This document shows, piece after piece, positions 49,459 to 58,871 of a stretch of 64,000 nt of DNA. The stretch covers positions 1,984,001-2,048,000 of the forward strand of contig NZ_CP029331.1 of the NCBI RefSeq assembly GCF_003345255.1, given 5' to 3'. The DNA comes from Pseudothauera hydrothermalis (lineage in GTDB: Bacteria > Pseudomonadota > Gammaproteobacteria > Burkholderiales > Rhodocyclaceae). Each line of letters opens with the position of its first letter. Positions within the stretch are counted from its first letter, which is position 1. Position numbers and translations under genes: made by a program. A model generated the notes under the pieces. That model ran no database searches, was not told the DNA's origin, and was given only the letters and a program-made list of their open reading frames with translations.

Positions 49459-51387
49459 TTATTGGTTGCTTACTGCCAGCATCAGCTGATTGACCCGTTT
49501 CACGAAGGTGGCCGGATCGTCCAAAGTGCCGCCTTCGGCCAGCAAGGCCTGGTCGAACAGTACTGCAGCCCAGTCATCGAAGTGCTTGTCCTCGTACTTC
49601 AGGCGCAGCACCGCCGGGTGATTGGGGTTGATCTCCAGGATGGGCTTGGAGGCCGGGGCATTCTGCCCGGCAGCCTTGAGAATGCGCGCCAGATTCATGC
49701 CCAGATCGTGTTCATCGGCCACCAGGCAGGCAGGCGAATCGGTCAGCCGCAGCGTCACTCTCACATCCTTGACGCGCTCACCGAGGCTGGCCTTCATTTT
49801 TTCCAACAGATCCTTGTATTCGTCCGCGGCTTTTTGGACTTCCTTCTTTTCGGCCTCGTCTTCCAAGGCGCCCAGATCCAGTCCGCCCTTGGCCACCGAT
49901 ACCAACGGTTTGCCGTTGAATTCGGTGAGATGACCGGTCACCCATTCATCCACACGGTCTGACAGTAGCAGCACCTCGATGCCCTTTTTGCGGAACACTT
50001 CCAGGTGCGGGCTGTTCTTGGCGGCATTGAAGGATTCCGCGGTGACGTAATAGATCTTGTCCTGACCTTCTTTCATGCGGCCGATATAGTCGGCCAGCGA
50101 TACCACTTCATCCGGGGTGTCGGTATGGGTGGAGGCAAAGCGCAACAGCCCTGCGATTTTTTCCTTGTTGGCAAAATCCTCACCCACGCCTTCCTTGAGC
50201 ACCTTGCCAAACTCTTTCCAGAAGGTGGCGTATTTGGCCCGTTCGGCCTCGTCTTCGCTGTTGGCAAGACTTTCGAGCAACGACAACACCTTTTTGGTGC
50301 ACCCTTGGCGGATGGCGTCGATGTCTTTGGATTCCTGCAAGATTTCGCGCGAAACGTTGAGCGGTAGATCGTTGGAATCCACCACCCCGCGCACGAAGCG
50401 CAGATAGGTGGGCATCAGCTTCTCGGCGTCGTCCATGATGAACACGCGCTTGACGTAGAGCTTGACGCCGTGGCGGGCGTTGCGGTCCCACAGATCGAAA
50501 GGCGCATGAGACGGCAGGTAGAGAAGCTGGGTGTATTCCTGACGGCCTTCGACACGCGCGTGAATCCAGGCCAGCGGATCGTCATAGTCGTGGGCGACGT
50601 GCTTATAGAAGGCTTTGTAGTCGTCGTCGGAGATCTCGTTCTTTGGCCTGGCCCACAGCGCGCTGGCCTGGTTGACGGTTTCATACTCGTCACGCAGCAC
50701 CTGCGCTTTCTTCTCCTCGTCCCACTCCTCCTTTCTCATCTGGATCGGCTGGACGATGTGATCGGAGTATTTACTGATCAGACTCCTGAGTTTCCAGCTC
50801 GACAGCAGATCGTCTTGCCCTTCGCGCAGATGCAGAATGATTTGGGTGCCGCGCTCGGCGCGTTCGACCTGCTCAATGGTGTATTCACCGGCGGTGTCGC
50901 CGCTCATCGTGCATTCCCAGCGCACCCCCGCGGCGGCCGGCAAACCGGCGCGCCGGCTCTGTACGGTGACCTTGTCGGCGACGATGAAGGCGGAGTAAAA
51001 ACCCACGCCAAACTGACCGATCAGATGGGCGTCTTTTTGCTGATCGCCGGTCAGCTTGCCGAAAAATTCTTTGGTGCCGGACTTGGCGATGGTGCCCAGA
51101 TTGGTCACCGCTTCGTCGCGGCTCATGCCGATGCCGTTGTCGGTGATGGTGAGCGTGCGCGCGTCTTTGTCAAAATCGACACGAATTTTCAGTTCGCCAT
51201 CGCCTTCGAACAGCGCCGGATTGTCGAGCGCCTCGAAACGCAACTTGTCGCAAGCATCCGAAGCATTGGAGATCAGCTCGCGCAGAAAGATCTCGCGGTT
51301 CGAGTACAGCGAATGGATCATCAGGTGAAGCAACTGCTTCACCTCGGCCTGGAAATTCAAGGTCTGGGCGGTCGCGGTCTCGGACAT
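49459..51387 (-). CDS. htpG: Chaperone HtpG (Hsp90)
   Basis: A 642-residue bacterial Hsp90. The N-terminal GHKL ATPase carries [26 protein letters not shown] and [12 protein letters not shown]. The middle domain includes [23 protein letters not shown] (part) and [13 protein letters not shown], and the C-terminal dimerisation domain follows. ATG 51387 gives the normal length, with GGAG nine bases upstream; an earlier in-frame start would add 66 unrelated residues. A strong sigma-32 promoter lies at 51428-51456 and an intrinsic terminator follows the gene, so it can be expressed alone under heat stress. It folds and matures client proteins in the cytoplasm. Confidence 0.96.
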   Translation of the reverse strand: MSETATAQTLNFQAEVKQLLHLMIHSLYSNREIFLRELISNASDACDKLRFEALDNPALFEGDGELKIRVDFDKDARTLTITDNGIGMSRDEAVTNLGTIAKSGTKEFFGKLTGDQQKDAHLIGQFGVGFYSAFIVADKVTVQSRRAGLPAAAGVRWECTMSGDTAGEYTIEQVERAERGTQIILHLREGQDDLLSSWKLRSLISKYSDHIVQPIQMRKEEWDEEKKAQVLRDEYETVNQASALWARPKNEISDDDYKAFYKHVAHDYDDPLAWIHARVEGRQEYTQLLYLPSHAPFDLWDRNARHGVKLYVKRVFIMDDAEKLMPTYLRFVRGVVDSNDLPLNVSREILQESKDIDAIRQGCTKKVLSLLESLANSEDEAERAKYATFWKEFGKVLKEGVGEDFANKEKIAGLLRFASTHTDTPDEVVSLADYIGRMKEGQDKIYYVTAESFNAAKNSPHLEVFRKKGIEVLLLSDRVDEWVTGHLTEFNGKPLVSVAKGGLDLGALEDEAEKKEVQKAADEYKDLLEKMKASLGERVKDVRVTLRLTDSPACLVADEHDLGMNLARILKAAGQNAPASKPILEINPNHPAVLRLKYEDKHFDDWAAVLFDQALLAEGGTLDDPATFVKRVNQLMLAVSNQ

Positions 51388-51427
51388 CGATGAAGCTCCA
51401 TATTGATGACTGGAAGAACGCGCCTCA

Positions 51428-51456
51428 AAGTGGGGGCATTGCAAACCTGTTTCAAG
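51428..51456 (-). promoter_or_regulatory. Sigma-32 (heat-shock) promoter of htpG
   Basis: On the minus strand CTTGAAA (51450-51456) is followed after 14 bases by CCCCACTT (51428-51435), against the consensus CTTGAAA-N13-15-CCCCATNT. Predicted start is near 51420, giving a ~33-base leader to the htpG ATG. It sits in the 83-base gap between greB and htpG. Confidence 0.8.
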
Positions 51457-51470
51457 CCCCGCATACCGCT

Positions 51471-52025
51471 TCAGCGATAGACAATCTCTAACACCTCGAT
51501 CTCCCGCACGCCGGCCGGGCTCATGAACCGAACCACATCGCCTTCGCGCGCCTTGAGCAACGCCCGCGCCAGCGGCGAAATCCAACTGATGCGCCCGGCG
51601 GTGACATCGGCCTCGTCCACACCCACGATCTGCCAGGTTTGCGCATCGTCGCCGGCGACATCCCGGATGGTCACCGTGGCGCCGAAAAACACCTGGTCGG
51701 TGTTCTCCTGCTCGGCCGGATTGACCACCGTAGCGTTCTCCAGGCGCTTGATCAGAAAGCGGATGCGTCGGTCGATCTCACGCAAGCGTTTTTTGCCGTA
51801 GATGTAGTCACCATTTTCCGAACGGTCGCCGTTACCGGCCGCCCAGGCGATGGTTTCCACCAGCTTGGGGCGCTCGATGCGCACCAGTTGGTCGAGCTCT
51901 TCGCGCAGCTGCCGATGACCACGCGGCGTCATGTAGTTTTTGCTGCCAGGCGGCAGTCGCAGCGCCGGGGCAAGTTCCTCGTCGTCGTCCTGACCGTCGC
52001 TTTCTTTTACAAATGCCTTATTCAC
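51471..52025 (-). CDS. greB: Transcript cleavage factor GreB
   Basis: A 184-residue Gre factor that restarts backtracked RNA polymerase by stimulating transcript cleavage. The N-terminal coiled coil includes [15 protein letters not shown] and [20 protein letters not shown], with the acidic tip residues at its end. The [10 protein letters not shown] stretch is GreB-like rather than GreA-like. The C-terminal FKBP-like domain contains VFFGATVTI and [15 protein letters not shown]. The ~25-residue N-terminal extension ([14 protein letters not shown]) is acidic and longer than in E. coli. The start is GTG 52025. htpG is downstream on the same strand. Confidence 0.93.
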   Translation of the reverse strand: MNKAFVKESDGQDDDEELAPALRLPPGSKNYMTPRGHRQLREELDQLVRIERPKLVETIAWAAGNGDRSENGDYIYGKKRLREIDRRIRFLIKRLENATVVNPAEQENTDQVFFGATVTIRDVAGDDAQTWQIVGVDEADVTAGRISWISPLARALLKAREGDVVRFMSPAGVREIEVLEIVYR

Positions 52026-52213
52026 GATGACTGTCGATCACATGGTGTTGCCAAAGCGGCAATGGTAATCCAGCACAACACAAGGTGCAGCGCCCGCTCA
52101 CGGCGGCACTCGAGACCTGAGCGCCATTGTCATGCAGGACGCACACGCCTACCATTGACGCCCAAAAACTATCCACCCACGGCGCGGCTGCGCGCCTTGC
52201 CGGATACGCCACC

Positions 52214-52429
52214 ATGGACGACAGCGCCTTCGACGATGTAACCAACCTGCAGACTCGCCTGGCGGTCCTGCGCGCCGAGCATCGCGACCTGGATGAAGCG
52301 ATTGCCCGCCTGAGCGCCACACCAACCGAGGACGAACTGCTGCTGCGTCGACTGAAAAAGCGCAAGCTCGCCCTCAAGGACCGCATTGCAATCATCGAGC
52401 GCATGCTCGAACCCGACGAGCTCGCCTGA
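52214..52429 (+). CDS. YdcH family (DUF465) small protein
   Basis: A 71-residue helical protein with the DUF465 pattern: LRAEHRDLDEAIARL near residue 20 and LLLRRLKKRKLALKDRIAIIE near 45. It is predicted to be a short coiled hairpin. ATG 52214 is chosen because upstream residues do not fit the family. It is divergent from greB. Function of the family is not known. metY starts 75 bases downstream on the same strand. Confidence 0.85.
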   Translation: MDDSAFDDVTNLQTRLAVLRAEHRDLDEAIARLSATPTEDELLLRRLKKRKLALKDRIAIIERMLEPDELA

Positions 52430-52504
52430 ACGCACAGGCAGGCACGGTATCGCCCACACGCCGAGGTTTGCCCAACGTTCCTCACAACCCGCGGACATTC
52501 ATCG

Positions 52505-53809
52505 ATGACATCATCCAGCCCTTATGGGCGGCAGACGCTTGCACTGCACGCCGGCCAGTCCCCCGACCCGACCCACGGTTCGCGCGCCACGCCGATCCAC
52601 TTCACCACCAGCTACGTCTTCCCGGATACCGAACGTGCGGCCGAGCTGTTCAACCTCGAACGGCCCGGCCACGTCTATTCGCGTATTTCCAACCCCACCA
52701 ACGCGGTGCTGGAAGAGCGCGTCGCGGCGCTGGAAGAAGGCGTCGGCGCGATCGCGCTGGCCAGCGGTCAGGCCGCGCTGCACCTGGCGATCGCCACCTT
52801 GATGGGCGCTGGCGGCCACATCGTTGCTTCGCGCTCGCTGTACGGCGGCTCGCACAATCTGCTCGGCTACACCCTGCCGCGCTTCGGCATCCACACCACT
52901 TTCGTCGACCCGCGCGACCCGGACGCCTGGCGCGCCGCGGTGCGCCCGGAAACACGGCTGTTCTTTGGCGAGTCGCTCGGCAACCCCGGGTTGGAGGTGC
53001 TCGACATCCCCACCGTGGCGCAGATCGCCCACGAGCACCGTGTGCCGCTGCTGGTCGACGCCACCCTGGTCACCCCCTGCCTGCAGCGCCCGCTGGAACT
53101 GGGCGCCGACCTGGTGATGCACTCGGCCACCAAGTTCCTCGGCGGCCACGGCGTGGCGGTGGGCGGCGTGCTGGTCGATGGAGGGCGCTTCGACTGGGAA
53201 GCTTCCGGCCTCTTCCCCACGCTTACCGAACCCTATGACGGCTTTCACGGCATGGACTTTGCCGAAGAGTCGCCGGTGGCCGCTTTCCTGCTGCGCGCGC
53301 GCCGAGAGGGGCTACGCGACTTTGGCGCCTGCCTGTCGCCGATGAACGCCTTTCAGCTCTTGCAGGGCCTGGAGACGCTGCCTGTGCGCATGCGCGCCCA
53401 TGTCGACAACGCCCGCGCGGTGGCCGAACACCTGGCCGCCCACCCGCTGGTCGAGAAAGTCTCCTACCCCGGACTGGCGAACCACCCGGACCACGAACTC
53501 GCCACCCGCCTGCTGTCCGAAGGCTGCGGCGCCGTCCTGTCGTTCGAACTGAAGGGCGGACGCGCGGCAGGACGCGCCTTCATCGAGGCACTCAAGCTCT
53601 TTTCCCACCTGGCCAACGTGGGCGACACCAAGTCGCTGGTCATCCACCCGGCCAGCACCACCCACTTTCGCATGTCGGCGGCCGACCTGGCCGCGGCCGG
53701 CATTGGCGAAGGCACGGTGCGCCTGTCGGTGGGGCTGGAAAATGCCAGCGACCTGATCGCCGATCTCGACCGCGGCCTGTACGCCGTCGGCAAGCTGATG
53801 AAAGGGTGA
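52505..53809 (+). CDS. metY: O-acetylhomoserine/O-succinylhomoserine sulfhydrylase
   Basis: A 434-residue PLP enzyme of the Cys/Met metabolism family, making homocysteine (or methionine precursors) from an activated homoserine and sulfide. The PLP lysine is in [14 protein letters not shown] near residue 209; [22 protein letters not shown] (part) and the [10 protein letters not shown] motif are present. The length and the [11 protein letters not shown] start favour the O-acetylhomoserine type (MetY) over MetZ. The C-terminal [19 protein letters not shown] is the usual PLP-fold signature. The hydrolase gene follows five bases after its stop. Confidence 0.88.
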   Translation: MTSSSPYGRQTLALHAGQSPDPTHGSRATPIHFTTSYVFPDTERAAELFNLERPGHVYSRISNPTNAVLEERVAALEEGVGAIALASGQAALHLAIATLMGAGGHIVASRSLYGGSHNLLGYTLPRFGIHTTFVDPRDPDAWRAAVRPETRLFFGESLGNPGLEVLDIPTVAQIAHEHRVPLLVDATLVTPCLQRPLELGADLVMHSATKFLGGHGVAVGGVLVDGGRFDWEASGLFPTLTEPYDGFHGMDFAEESPVAAFLLRARREGLRDFGACLSPMNAFQLLQGLETLPVRMRAHVDNARAVAEHLAAHPLVEKVSYPGLANHPDHELATRLLSEGCGAVLSFELKGGRAAGRAFIEALKLFSHLANVGDTKSLVIHPASTTHFRMSAADLAAAGIGEGTVRLSVGLENASDLIADLDRGLYAVGKLMKG

Positions 53810-53814
53810 GCGGA

Positions 53815-54624
53815 ATGGATCTTTTTGTGCTCGACACCCCGACCCGGGTCTATACCGGCGGCCGCAGCTTCGACCGCGAACTGCCCACCGTGGTACTGAT
53901 CCACGGCGCCGGCCACGACCATAGCGTATGGAATTACCCGGCGCGGCATCTCGCCCACCACGGCTTCGGCGTACTCGCCCCCGACCTGCCGGGACACGGT
54001 GCCTCGGGTGGCGATGCGCTGGCCTCGATCGAGGCCCTGGCCGATTGGATCGCCGCCCTGCTCGATGCCGCCGGCGTGGTCCGTGCCGCGCTGGTCGGCC
54101 ACAGCATGGGCTCGCTGGTGGCGCTGGAGGCCGCCGCCCGCTTCCCGGAACGCGCCGCCGCGCTGGTGCTGGTTGGCAGCGTCGCGCCGATGCCGGTGGC
54201 CCCGCCACTGCTCGAGGCCGCCGCCGGCAACCGGCCCAAGGCGCATGCGATGATCAACCAGTGGTCCTACACCCCCGCCGCCCACCTGGGTGCCAGCGCC
54301 TCGCCCGGTCTGTGGCTGCCCGGCGCCAACAGCCGCCTGATGGAACACCAGGGCGCCGGCGTGCTGGCCGCCGATCTGGCCGCCTGCAACGCCTATGTGC
54401 GCGGCCTGGAGGCCGCCGGCGCGGTACGCTGCCCCACCTTGCTGGTCTGCGGCGAGCGTGACCAGATGACCCCGCCGCGTGCTGTAAGACCCTTACTCGA
54501 GGCGCTTGTCAATGCGGCAGGCGGCGCGCGTATGATGACGATACCCGGTGCCGGCCACGCCATGATGACCGAAACACCGGATGCGGTAACCGATGCGATA
54601 AGGGGGTTTCTCACCAACGACTAA
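53815..54624 (+). CDS. Alpha/beta hydrolase
   Basis: A 269-residue alpha/beta-hydrolase-fold enzyme. The nucleophile elbow is GHSMG (Ser about residue 97), the oxyanion region is VLIHGAGHDHSVW, the acid is Asp in GERDQM and the catalytic His is in GAGHAMM. ATG 53815 is preferred over GTG 53806 because AAGGG lies eight bases upstream, overlapping the end of metY. Co-transcription with metY is likely but the substrate is unknown. It is too short for a homoserine O-acetyltransferase and lacks its sequence blocks. Confidence 0.82.
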   Translation: MDLFVLDTPTRVYTGGRSFDRELPTVVLIHGAGHDHSVWNYPARHLAHHGFGVLAPDLPGHGASGGDALASIEALADWIAALLDAAGVVRAALVGHSMGSLVALEAAARFPERAAALVLVGSVAPMPVAPPLLEAAAGNRPKAHAMINQWSYTPAAHLGASASPGLWLPGANSRLMEHQGAGVLAADLAACNAYVRGLEAAGAVRCPTLLVCGERDQMTPPRAVRPLLEALVNAAGGARMMTIPGAGHAMMTETPDAVTDAIRGFLTND

Positions 54625-54761
54625 ACCCATATCGGGGGCAAGCCCTTTGCACCGCCGAAGCTCGCACCTAGCGGTCCGCAAACTGCCCTTGCCCACCCCC
54701 TGTCGAGCAGATGTGGCCTGGCAACACCGACAAAAACCGATCACCCGGACAGGAGAGAGAC

Positions 54762-55553
54762 ATGTCGCCAACAAACGATGTCCAAGCAAAGGAGAACGCC
54801 GGCTTCCCCACGGTCCGCCAAGTCAGCGTCAGCGCGCCCTTGCGCTGGCTGGCCCTGGGCTGGGCGGACCTCAAGTCCTGCGCCATTCCCAGCCTGTTCT
54901 ACGGCTTTTGCTTTGCCGGCATGGGTCTTTTGATCACCTTCGTGTTCGAGCACGCCTACGAGTACACCTCGGCGCTGACCTCCGGCTTTTTGCTGCTCGG
55001 CCCCTTTCTGGCCATGGGGCTTTATGAAATCAGCCGCCGCCGCGAACGTAACGAGGCGTGCGCGCTGGCGCCCACGCTCACGGTGTGGCGGCGTAACGCC
55101 GGCAATATTGGGCTTTTTGCCGTCGTGCTGGGGGTGGTGTTCCTGGTTTGGGCGCGCGCCTCATTGGTAGTGTTCGCGCTTTTCTACACTAACGAAATGC
55201 CCAATTTGTCCGGCTTCCTGGCGCAGATCCTGGCCCTGGAAAACCTCGAATTTTTGCTGGTGTATTTCGGCGTCGGTTTGATTTTCGCCGCCATCGTGTT
55301 TGCAGTGAGCGTGGTATCCATTCCGATGATGCTCGACCGCGACCAGGACGCAATCACCGCCATGCTGGCCAGCGTCGGCGCACTGGCACGCAACCCTGGG
55401 GCGATGACTCTTTGGGCGCTGGTCATCGTGGTGTGCACCGTGCTGGGCTTTCTCACCTTCCATGTTGGTTTGGTGGTGCTAATGCCGTTACTGGGTCACG
55501 CCACGTGGCACGCTTATCGCGATCTGGTGGCACCGCCCGGCGCAAGCCGCTGA
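54762..55553 (+). CDS. DUF2189 membrane protein
   Basis: A 263-residue inner-membrane protein with about six helices. The N-terminal segment VRQVSVSAPLRWLALGWADL and GPFLAMGLYEISRRRE are typical of DUF2189 proteins, which are common in proteobacteria and often near cytochrome oxidase genes. Function is unknown. ATG 54762 follows AGGAG at six-base spacing. The 137 bases before it hold no gene. It is convergent with the EEP-family gene, two bases between stops. Confidence 0.83.
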   Translation: MSPTNDVQAKENAGFPTVRQVSVSAPLRWLALGWADLKSCAIPSLFYGFCFAGMGLLITFVFEHAYEYTSALTSGFLLLGPFLAMGLYEISRRRERNEACALAPTLTVWRRNAGNIGLFAVVLGVVFLVWARASLVVFALFYTNEMPNLSGFLAQILALENLEFLLVYFGVGLIFAAIVFAVSVVSIPMMLDRDQDAITAMLASVGALARNPGAMTLWALVIVVCTVLGFLTFHVGLVVLMPLLGHATWHAYRDLVAPPGASR

Positions 55554-55555
55554 GA

Positions 55556-56431
55556 TCAACCGCGGATGAGACTTAGCAATACCGGCTGATGATCGGATGC
55601 AGCGGTATCGACATCGATCTCCACCCGCTCGACCAGCGGCGCCATATCGGCAGACACGAAGAAATAGTCACAACAGTATGGGCGGTCCGGCCATTCCGCA
55701 CCGTGCAGCCCTACCGTTGCAGCGTGCGGCGCGTCGGGGTGGCAGATACGCCAAGCGTCGCACCAGTCCGGCGCCCGGCCGCCGAGTGGCCGGCACAAGG
55801 CAGCGTACTCGTCGCTGTCCGGCTCACAGTTGAAGTCTCCGCACAGCACCGCCGACACCGGCCGCGGACGTGGCGCAAAGACCGGATTGCCTTCGCGCGC
55901 CGCGCTGCCGACGGCAGCATGATCGGCCACCTCACGCTGTAGCGCGCGCAGGGCGTCAATTTGGGCGCGCCGCTGACGCTGGGAATAGTATTCCAGGTGG
56001 GTGGTCATTACCCGCAGCCAGCCCCAGGGCGCGGCAATCACCGCTTCCACGCACACCCGCTGCATCGACGGCAGATCCGGCTCGGGCGGGCGCGGCAGCA
56101 GATGCCGGAAAACCTGATCCACCGGCAGGCGGGACAGGATCAGATTGCCAAAACGCGCGCGTCCGCCTTTGTCGTCACGGACATCAATCGCGGCGCCAAA
56201 CACCGCCTCATACGCTGGAAACGCCTGCGCAAACCACGCCGGTTCATCCTCGCACGCCCCGCCGGGCAGGCCGGCAACATTGCTCGCAACTTCTTGCAGG
56301 CAGATCACATCCACCCCGCGGGCGCCACCAAGATCCCGGATGGTCTGCGCGGTACGCGACAAATCGACCCGGCCATCCGCCCCCCGCCCCCACTGGATGT
56401 TCCAACTCAGTATCGTTACCGACCGTGTCAT
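55556..56431 (-). CDS. Endonuclease/exonuclease/phosphatase family protein
   Basis: A 291-residue metal-dependent phosphoesterase fold. Landmarks are LSWNIQWGRG at the start, CLQEV (metal-binding Glu), TTHLEYYS, GDFNCEPDSDE near residue 200 and SDHQPVLLSL at the C-terminus with the catalytic Asp-His. Substrate may be DNA, lipid or another phosphodiester. ATG 56431 is preferred; TTG 56446 would add five residues. No signal peptide, so it is likely cytoplasmic. It is divergent from the CDF transporter gene. Confidence 0.86.
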   Translation of the reverse strand: MTRSVTILSWNIQWGRGADGRVDLSRTAQTIRDLGGARGVDVICLQEVASNVAGLPGGACEDEPAWFAQAFPAYEAVFGAAIDVRDDKGGRARFGNLILSRLPVDQVFRHLLPRPPEPDLPSMQRVCVEAVIAAPWGWLRVMTTHLEYYSQRQRRAQIDALRALQREVADHAAVGSAAREGNPVFAPRPRPVSAVLCGDFNCEPDSDEYAALCRPLGGRAPDWCDAWRICHPDAPHAATVGLHGAEWPDRPYCCDYFFVSADMAPLVERVEIDVDTAASDHQPVLLSLIRG

Positions 56432-56564
56432 GGTGCCAAGCCTCAAGCGTGCCGAGCGATCACCGGATTATGGCGCAGATCGGGATGCCTGACATGGATA
56501 GCTCACCGCAGCCGCGGTCAGGGCGGGCATAATCTCGTCGATACGCGATACGCAGCCAAACTCC

Positions 56565-57506
56565 ATGCACACCCATCACGCTCATTCTGCGGGCCACGCC
56601 CACGACCATGTCCATGACCACGCCGCCAGCCGCTGGCTGCCGCTGGCGCTGTCGATCACTTTGGGTTTTGCGGCAATCGAAGCCATTGCCGGCTGGTGGT
56701 CGGGCTCGCTGGCCTTGCTCGGCGACGCCGGCCACATGCTGACCGATGCGCTCGCCCTGGGTCTGGCCACCCTTGCCGCCCGCTTTGCCCGTATCCCCGC
56801 CAGCCCGAAGCACACTTACGGTCTGCATCGTGTGGAAACTTTGGCCGCATTGGCCAATGGTCTGCTGATGCTGGCCTTGGTCGTTATGTTGATTTGGCAG
56901 GCGATTTTGCGTCTGAGCGCGCCGCATGAGATCACCGGCGAAGTGGTCACCGTCGTAGCACTCGGCGGCCTGGCCATCAACCTTGTGGTGGCTTGGTTGC
57001 TGACGCGCGGAGAAGGCGATCTGAACACGCGCGGCGCGCTGCTGCATGTACTGGGCGACGCACTCGGCTCGATCGCCGCACTGGCCTCCGGCCTGATCAT
57101 CCAGCTCACCGGCTGGACCCCGATCGACCCGCTGCTGACCATGTTGATCAGCGGATTGATCCTGGCCTCCACGCTCGCCCTGCTGCGGCGTGTGTTCAAC
57201 ACTTTGCTCGAAGGCGTCCCCGAGGGCCTGTCGCTGCAGCGGGTGGGGCAGGCAATGGCCGCCATCGAAGGCGTGCGTTCGGTACACGATCTGCACATCT
57301 GGAGCCTGGATTCCCGCCACCCGGCGCTCTCGGCGCATGTGGTGATTGCTCAGGCCCACCAGTGGCCGGCGGTGCTGGCCGCGCTGCAACGCATGCTGCA
57401 CGCGCGTTTTGCCATCGATCACGTAACCCTGCAACCCGAACTGCCGCGCGACGAACCCGTGTTTTTTGCGCCGCATCGCCCGCACCGTACGACGAATGGC
57501 CGATAA
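56565..57506 (+). CDS. Cation diffusion facilitator (Zn/Cd/Co exporter)
   Basis: A 313-residue CDF transporter, six helices followed by a cytoplasmic domain. The His-rich N-terminus (MHTHHAHSAGHAHDHVHDH) binds metal. The transport site has HxxxD-type pairs: GDAGHMLTD in helix 2 and HVLGDALGS in helix 5, the Zn2+-type set. The C-terminal domain includes VHDLHIWSLDS and HVTLQPE. It pumps divalent metal out using the proton gradient, like ZitB/CzcD. The HDOD gene is 29 bases downstream. Confidence 0.91.
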   Translation: MHTHHAHSAGHAHDHVHDHAASRWLPLALSITLGFAAIEAIAGWWSGSLALLGDAGHMLTDALALGLATLAARFARIPASPKHTYGLHRVETLAALANGLLMLALVVMLIWQAILRLSAPHEITGEVVTVVALGGLAINLVVAWLLTRGEGDLNTRGALLHVLGDALGSIAALASGLIIQLTGWTPIDPLLTMLISGLILASTLALLRRVFNTLLEGVPEGLSLQRVGQAMAAIEGVRSVHDLHIWSLDSRHPALSAHVVIAQAHQWPAVLAALQRMLHARFAIDHVTLQPELPRDEPVFFAPHRPHRTTNGR

Positions 57507-57535
57507 TTCTGCCGAACGCCGCTCGGAACCGTCTT

Positions 57536-58393
57536 ATGCACTCCGCCCAGGAACTCGTCGCCCAGCTCGACGCCCTCGCCTCGCTGCCTACGGTCTACCA
57601 TCGCATCCGGGATGAGCTGGATTCACCCAACGGCTCGCTGCTCGAGGTCGGACGTCTGCTCGCCGCCGACCCGGCGCTCACCGCCCGCTTGCTGCGGGTG
57701 GTCAATAGCGCGCTGTACGGCTATGGCGGCGAGATCGATACCGTCAGCCGTGCGGTGCAAATCCTTGGGCTGCAGCAGGTGCATGACTTGGTGCTGGCGA
57801 TGTCGCTGGGCGCGGCGTTTGCCAAGCTCGACACGGCGCACTGCGACATCAACCGCTTTTGGCGCGGCAGCATGATCTGCGCCTTAGCCTGCCGCGCTAT
57901 CGCCCGCGGCTGCGGTCTATCCAGCACGGAGCGCCTGTTTGTACTGGGGCTACTTGCCGACCTTGGCCATCTGGCGATGTATCAGACGATTCCGGACCTG
58001 GCCCGGGAAGCCGAGTGCGAAGCCGAACGCCTCGACCAGCCAGTGGCCGAGGTCGAGCGCCGCCTGATCGGCTGCGATTACGCCGAAGTGGGTGCGGCGT
58101 TGGCAGATCACTGGAAACTGCCGCCCGGTTTCGCCGCAGCACTGGGTGCCCAGCTCGACCCCCGTTTGGGCGGCGAGTACTGCTTCGATGCAGCCATTGT
58201 GCATGTCGCCACACAACTGGCGCGCGCCGACCGCTGCGGCAAATCCAGCGAGCGCGCCGCGGCCTGGGTGTCGGCCGCAGCATGGCAACAACTGGCGATG
58301 TCGCCCGCCAGTCTGCAGAGCGTACGCGAAGAGGCCGAACTCAATCTTGCGGCCTATTTGGCGCTGTTCTTTCCCCGGCTCGGCACTGCATGA
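57536..58393 (+). CDS. HDOD-domain signalling protein
   Basis: A 285-residue protein with a standard HDOD domain: LASLPTVYHRIRDELD, LEVGRLLAADPALTARLLRVVNSALYG (part), TVSRAVQILGLQQVHDLVLAM and LFVLGLLADLGHLAM. The His-Asp catalytic pair of true HD enzymes is absent, so it is a regulatory module. No second domain is seen. It is probably co-transcribed with the CDF gene. Its end overlaps the convergent hoxW by 53 bases. Partners unknown. Confidence 0.85.
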   Translation: MHSAQELVAQLDALASLPTVYHRIRDELDSPNGSLLEVGRLLAADPALTARLLRVVNSALYGYGGEIDTVSRAVQILGLQQVHDLVLAMSLGAAFAKLDTAHCDINRFWRGSMICALACRAIARGCGLSSTERLFVLGLLADLGHLAMYQTIPDLAREAECEAERLDQPVAEVERRLIGCDYAEVGAALADHWKLPPGFAAALGAQLDPRLGGEYCFDAAIVHVATQLARADRCGKSSERAAAWVSAAAWQQLAMSPASLQSVREEAELNLAAYLALFFPRLGTA

Positions 58394-58871
58394 GCGCCGC
58401 CGCATCCGCCCAGTCTGCCGCCGGATGCTCAAACAATGCCTGCAGCACCGCCCAGGCTTGCTCGGCAGCGGCCGCCGCACGCGCCGACAGCCCCGCGCCC
58501 AGTGCAAAGGATTCACCGGCCACTGCCAGCACCCATGCGGGCGGAGGCGGCCGACCGTGAACCTGGCGGTACACTGCCAGTAAAGCGGTAGGCGTGAGTG
58601 CGTGCGAGAAGGGCGCACGGCCGGGTTCGGGCGCAAGCGCGCGTAGCTCGACATCTGCCGCCAGTCCCTGTGCTGCGTCGACAAAGAGCACGCGCTGGGC
58701 ACCGGCCATGTCCAGCGCGTGCTCGATTTGCAACTGGTGGTCGCAGATCAGGCTCACCCCGGGCGCCCCCAGGCTTTCCAGCCGCTCGGCCAAAAGCGGC
58801 CCGAGGGCGTCATCCCCACGCGACCGGTTGCCGACCACAAACACCACGGTGCGGGGTGCGGACGCGCTCAC
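58341..58871 (-). CDS. hoxW: Hydrogenase maturation protease (HoxW type)
   Basis: A 176-residue endopeptidase of the HyaD/HoxW group, which removes the C-terminal tail of the [NiFe] hydrogenase large subunit once nickel is in place. The metal-sensing acidic residues are in VGNRSRGDDALGPLL near residue 15, with a second in LFVDAAQG. The GTG at 58871 is chosen because it overlaps the hoxH stop (GTGA). The C-terminal ~20 residues (MQCRAGERTAPNRPQD) are encoded over the end of the convergent HDOD gene. It closes the hox operon. Confidence 0.9.
   Translation of the reverse strand: MSASAPRTVVFVVGNRSRGDDALGPLLAERLESLGAPGVSLICDHQLQIEHALDMAGAQRVLFVDAAQGLAADVELRALAPEPGRAPFSHALTPTALLAVYRQVHGRPPPPAWVLAVAGESFALGAGLSARAAAAAEQAWAVLQALFEHPAADWADAAALMQCRAGERTAPNRPQD

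Noticed and set aside
52430-52504. SAM or SAH riboswitch in front of metY.
   Set aside because: The gap is only 75 bases and shows no conserved riboswitch core.
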